DNA from: Corynebacterium maris DSM 45190
GTDB lineage: Bacteria; Actinomycetota; Actinomycetes; Mycobacteriales; Mycobacteriaceae
NCBI RefSeq assembly: GCF_000442645.1
Contig: NC_021915.1
Span: forward strand, 434,001 to 498,000
DNA: 64,000 nt
Reading direction: 5' to 3'
Part shown: piece by piece, positions 63,932-64,000 of the stretch
Numbering within the stretch: position 1 is the first letter of the stretch
Layout: each line of letters starts with the position of its first letter
The notes under the pieces: model-generated
Database searches by the model: none
What the model saw: only the letters and a program-made list of their open reading frames with translations
Told to the model about the DNA's origin: nothing
Made by a program: the position numbers and the translations under genes

Positions 63932-64000
63932 TTTTCATCCACCCGTGGCAGGGCCCGCTTCGGCCCGATCACCACACAATCCGAATAGGAATTGCATAAA
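63932..64000 (+). other. Gap after rplK, expected rplA leader
   Basis: Ends with AATAGGAATTGCATAAA at the window edge: an AGGA ribosome-binding sequence, with the rplA start expected immediately beyond. A small GGGCC-6-GGCCC hairpin lies at 63951. Confidence 0.5.

Overview
This window is chromosomal DNA from a high-GC actinobacterium, almost certainly a Corynebacterium or a close relative. The evidence is a type I fatty acid synthase start, a mycothiol glycosyltransferase, a mannosyltransferase of the MgtA type, menaquinone (not ubiquinone) genes, and a gene order that follows the M. tuberculosis Rv0485-Rv0640 and C. glutamicum cg0480-cg0565 neighbourhoods. No prophage, insertion sequence, CRISPR array or integrative element is visible. 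Most of the window is conserved core chromosome, so the interesting signals are local and regulatory.

Layout. 1-3.1 kb: the 5' end of fas, a DUF421 membrane protein, an HD-domain protein and an RDD membrane protein. 3.15-5.33 kb: a compact minus-strand operon (small Cys-rich protein, CoA-disulfide reductase fused to rhodanese, CsoR-family regulator) behind a CsoR-type operator. The regulator has the two-Cys, no-His pattern of persulfide sensors. 5.4-12.2 kb: fadD, mshA, gpmA, a SenX3/RegX3-type two-component system and an alpha/beta hydrolase. 12.2-18.4 kb: a Cys-cluster protein, ppx, an Ala/Lys/Pro-rich membrane protein, proC, a small excisionase-like DNA-binding protein, the 33-aa ribosomal protein bS22, a SerB-like phosphatase and a glutaredoxin-like protein. 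18.5-30.7 kb: heme biosynthesis (hemA, hemC, hemD fusion, hemB, hemE, hemY, hemL) with three uncharacterised small genes and one DUF222/HNH gene inserted. 30.7-35.5 kb: a histidine phosphatase and a system II cytochrome c maturation operon (TlpA-like lipoprotein, CcdA, ResB, CcsA), which uses the heme made upstream. 35.5-39.7 kb: a fused beta-phosphoglucomutase/GH65 enzyme, a divergent XRE regulator and small membrane proteins. 39.7-61 kb: the menaquinone region (menA, menE, menB, menC, menD, menG, menJ and a polyprenyl diphosphate synthase), spread over both strands and interleaved with transporters, a DoxX protein, a second DUF222/HNH gene, a CoA-transferase with a 28-codon upstream ORF, a UvrA-like ATPase and a mannosyltransferase. 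61-64 kb: tRNA-Tyr, -Thr, -Met and -Trp, then secE, nusG and rplK.

How the genes fit together. Heme, cytochrome c assembly and menaquinone all serve the aerobic respiratory chain. MshA (mycothiol) and the CoA-disulfide reductase/rhodanese operon point to thiol and sulfane-sulfur homeostasis. A recurring feature is the number of start codons lying 6-8 nt downstream of a TANNNT -10 hexamer, which suggests leaderless transcripts. Other notable local features are an exact 63-bp in-frame tandem duplication inside menD, two pairs of a TTCTGCAG/CTGCAGAA palindrome at gene ends, and an unlisted-looking 28-codon ORF with a strong Shine-Dalgarno sequence ahead of the CoA-transferase.
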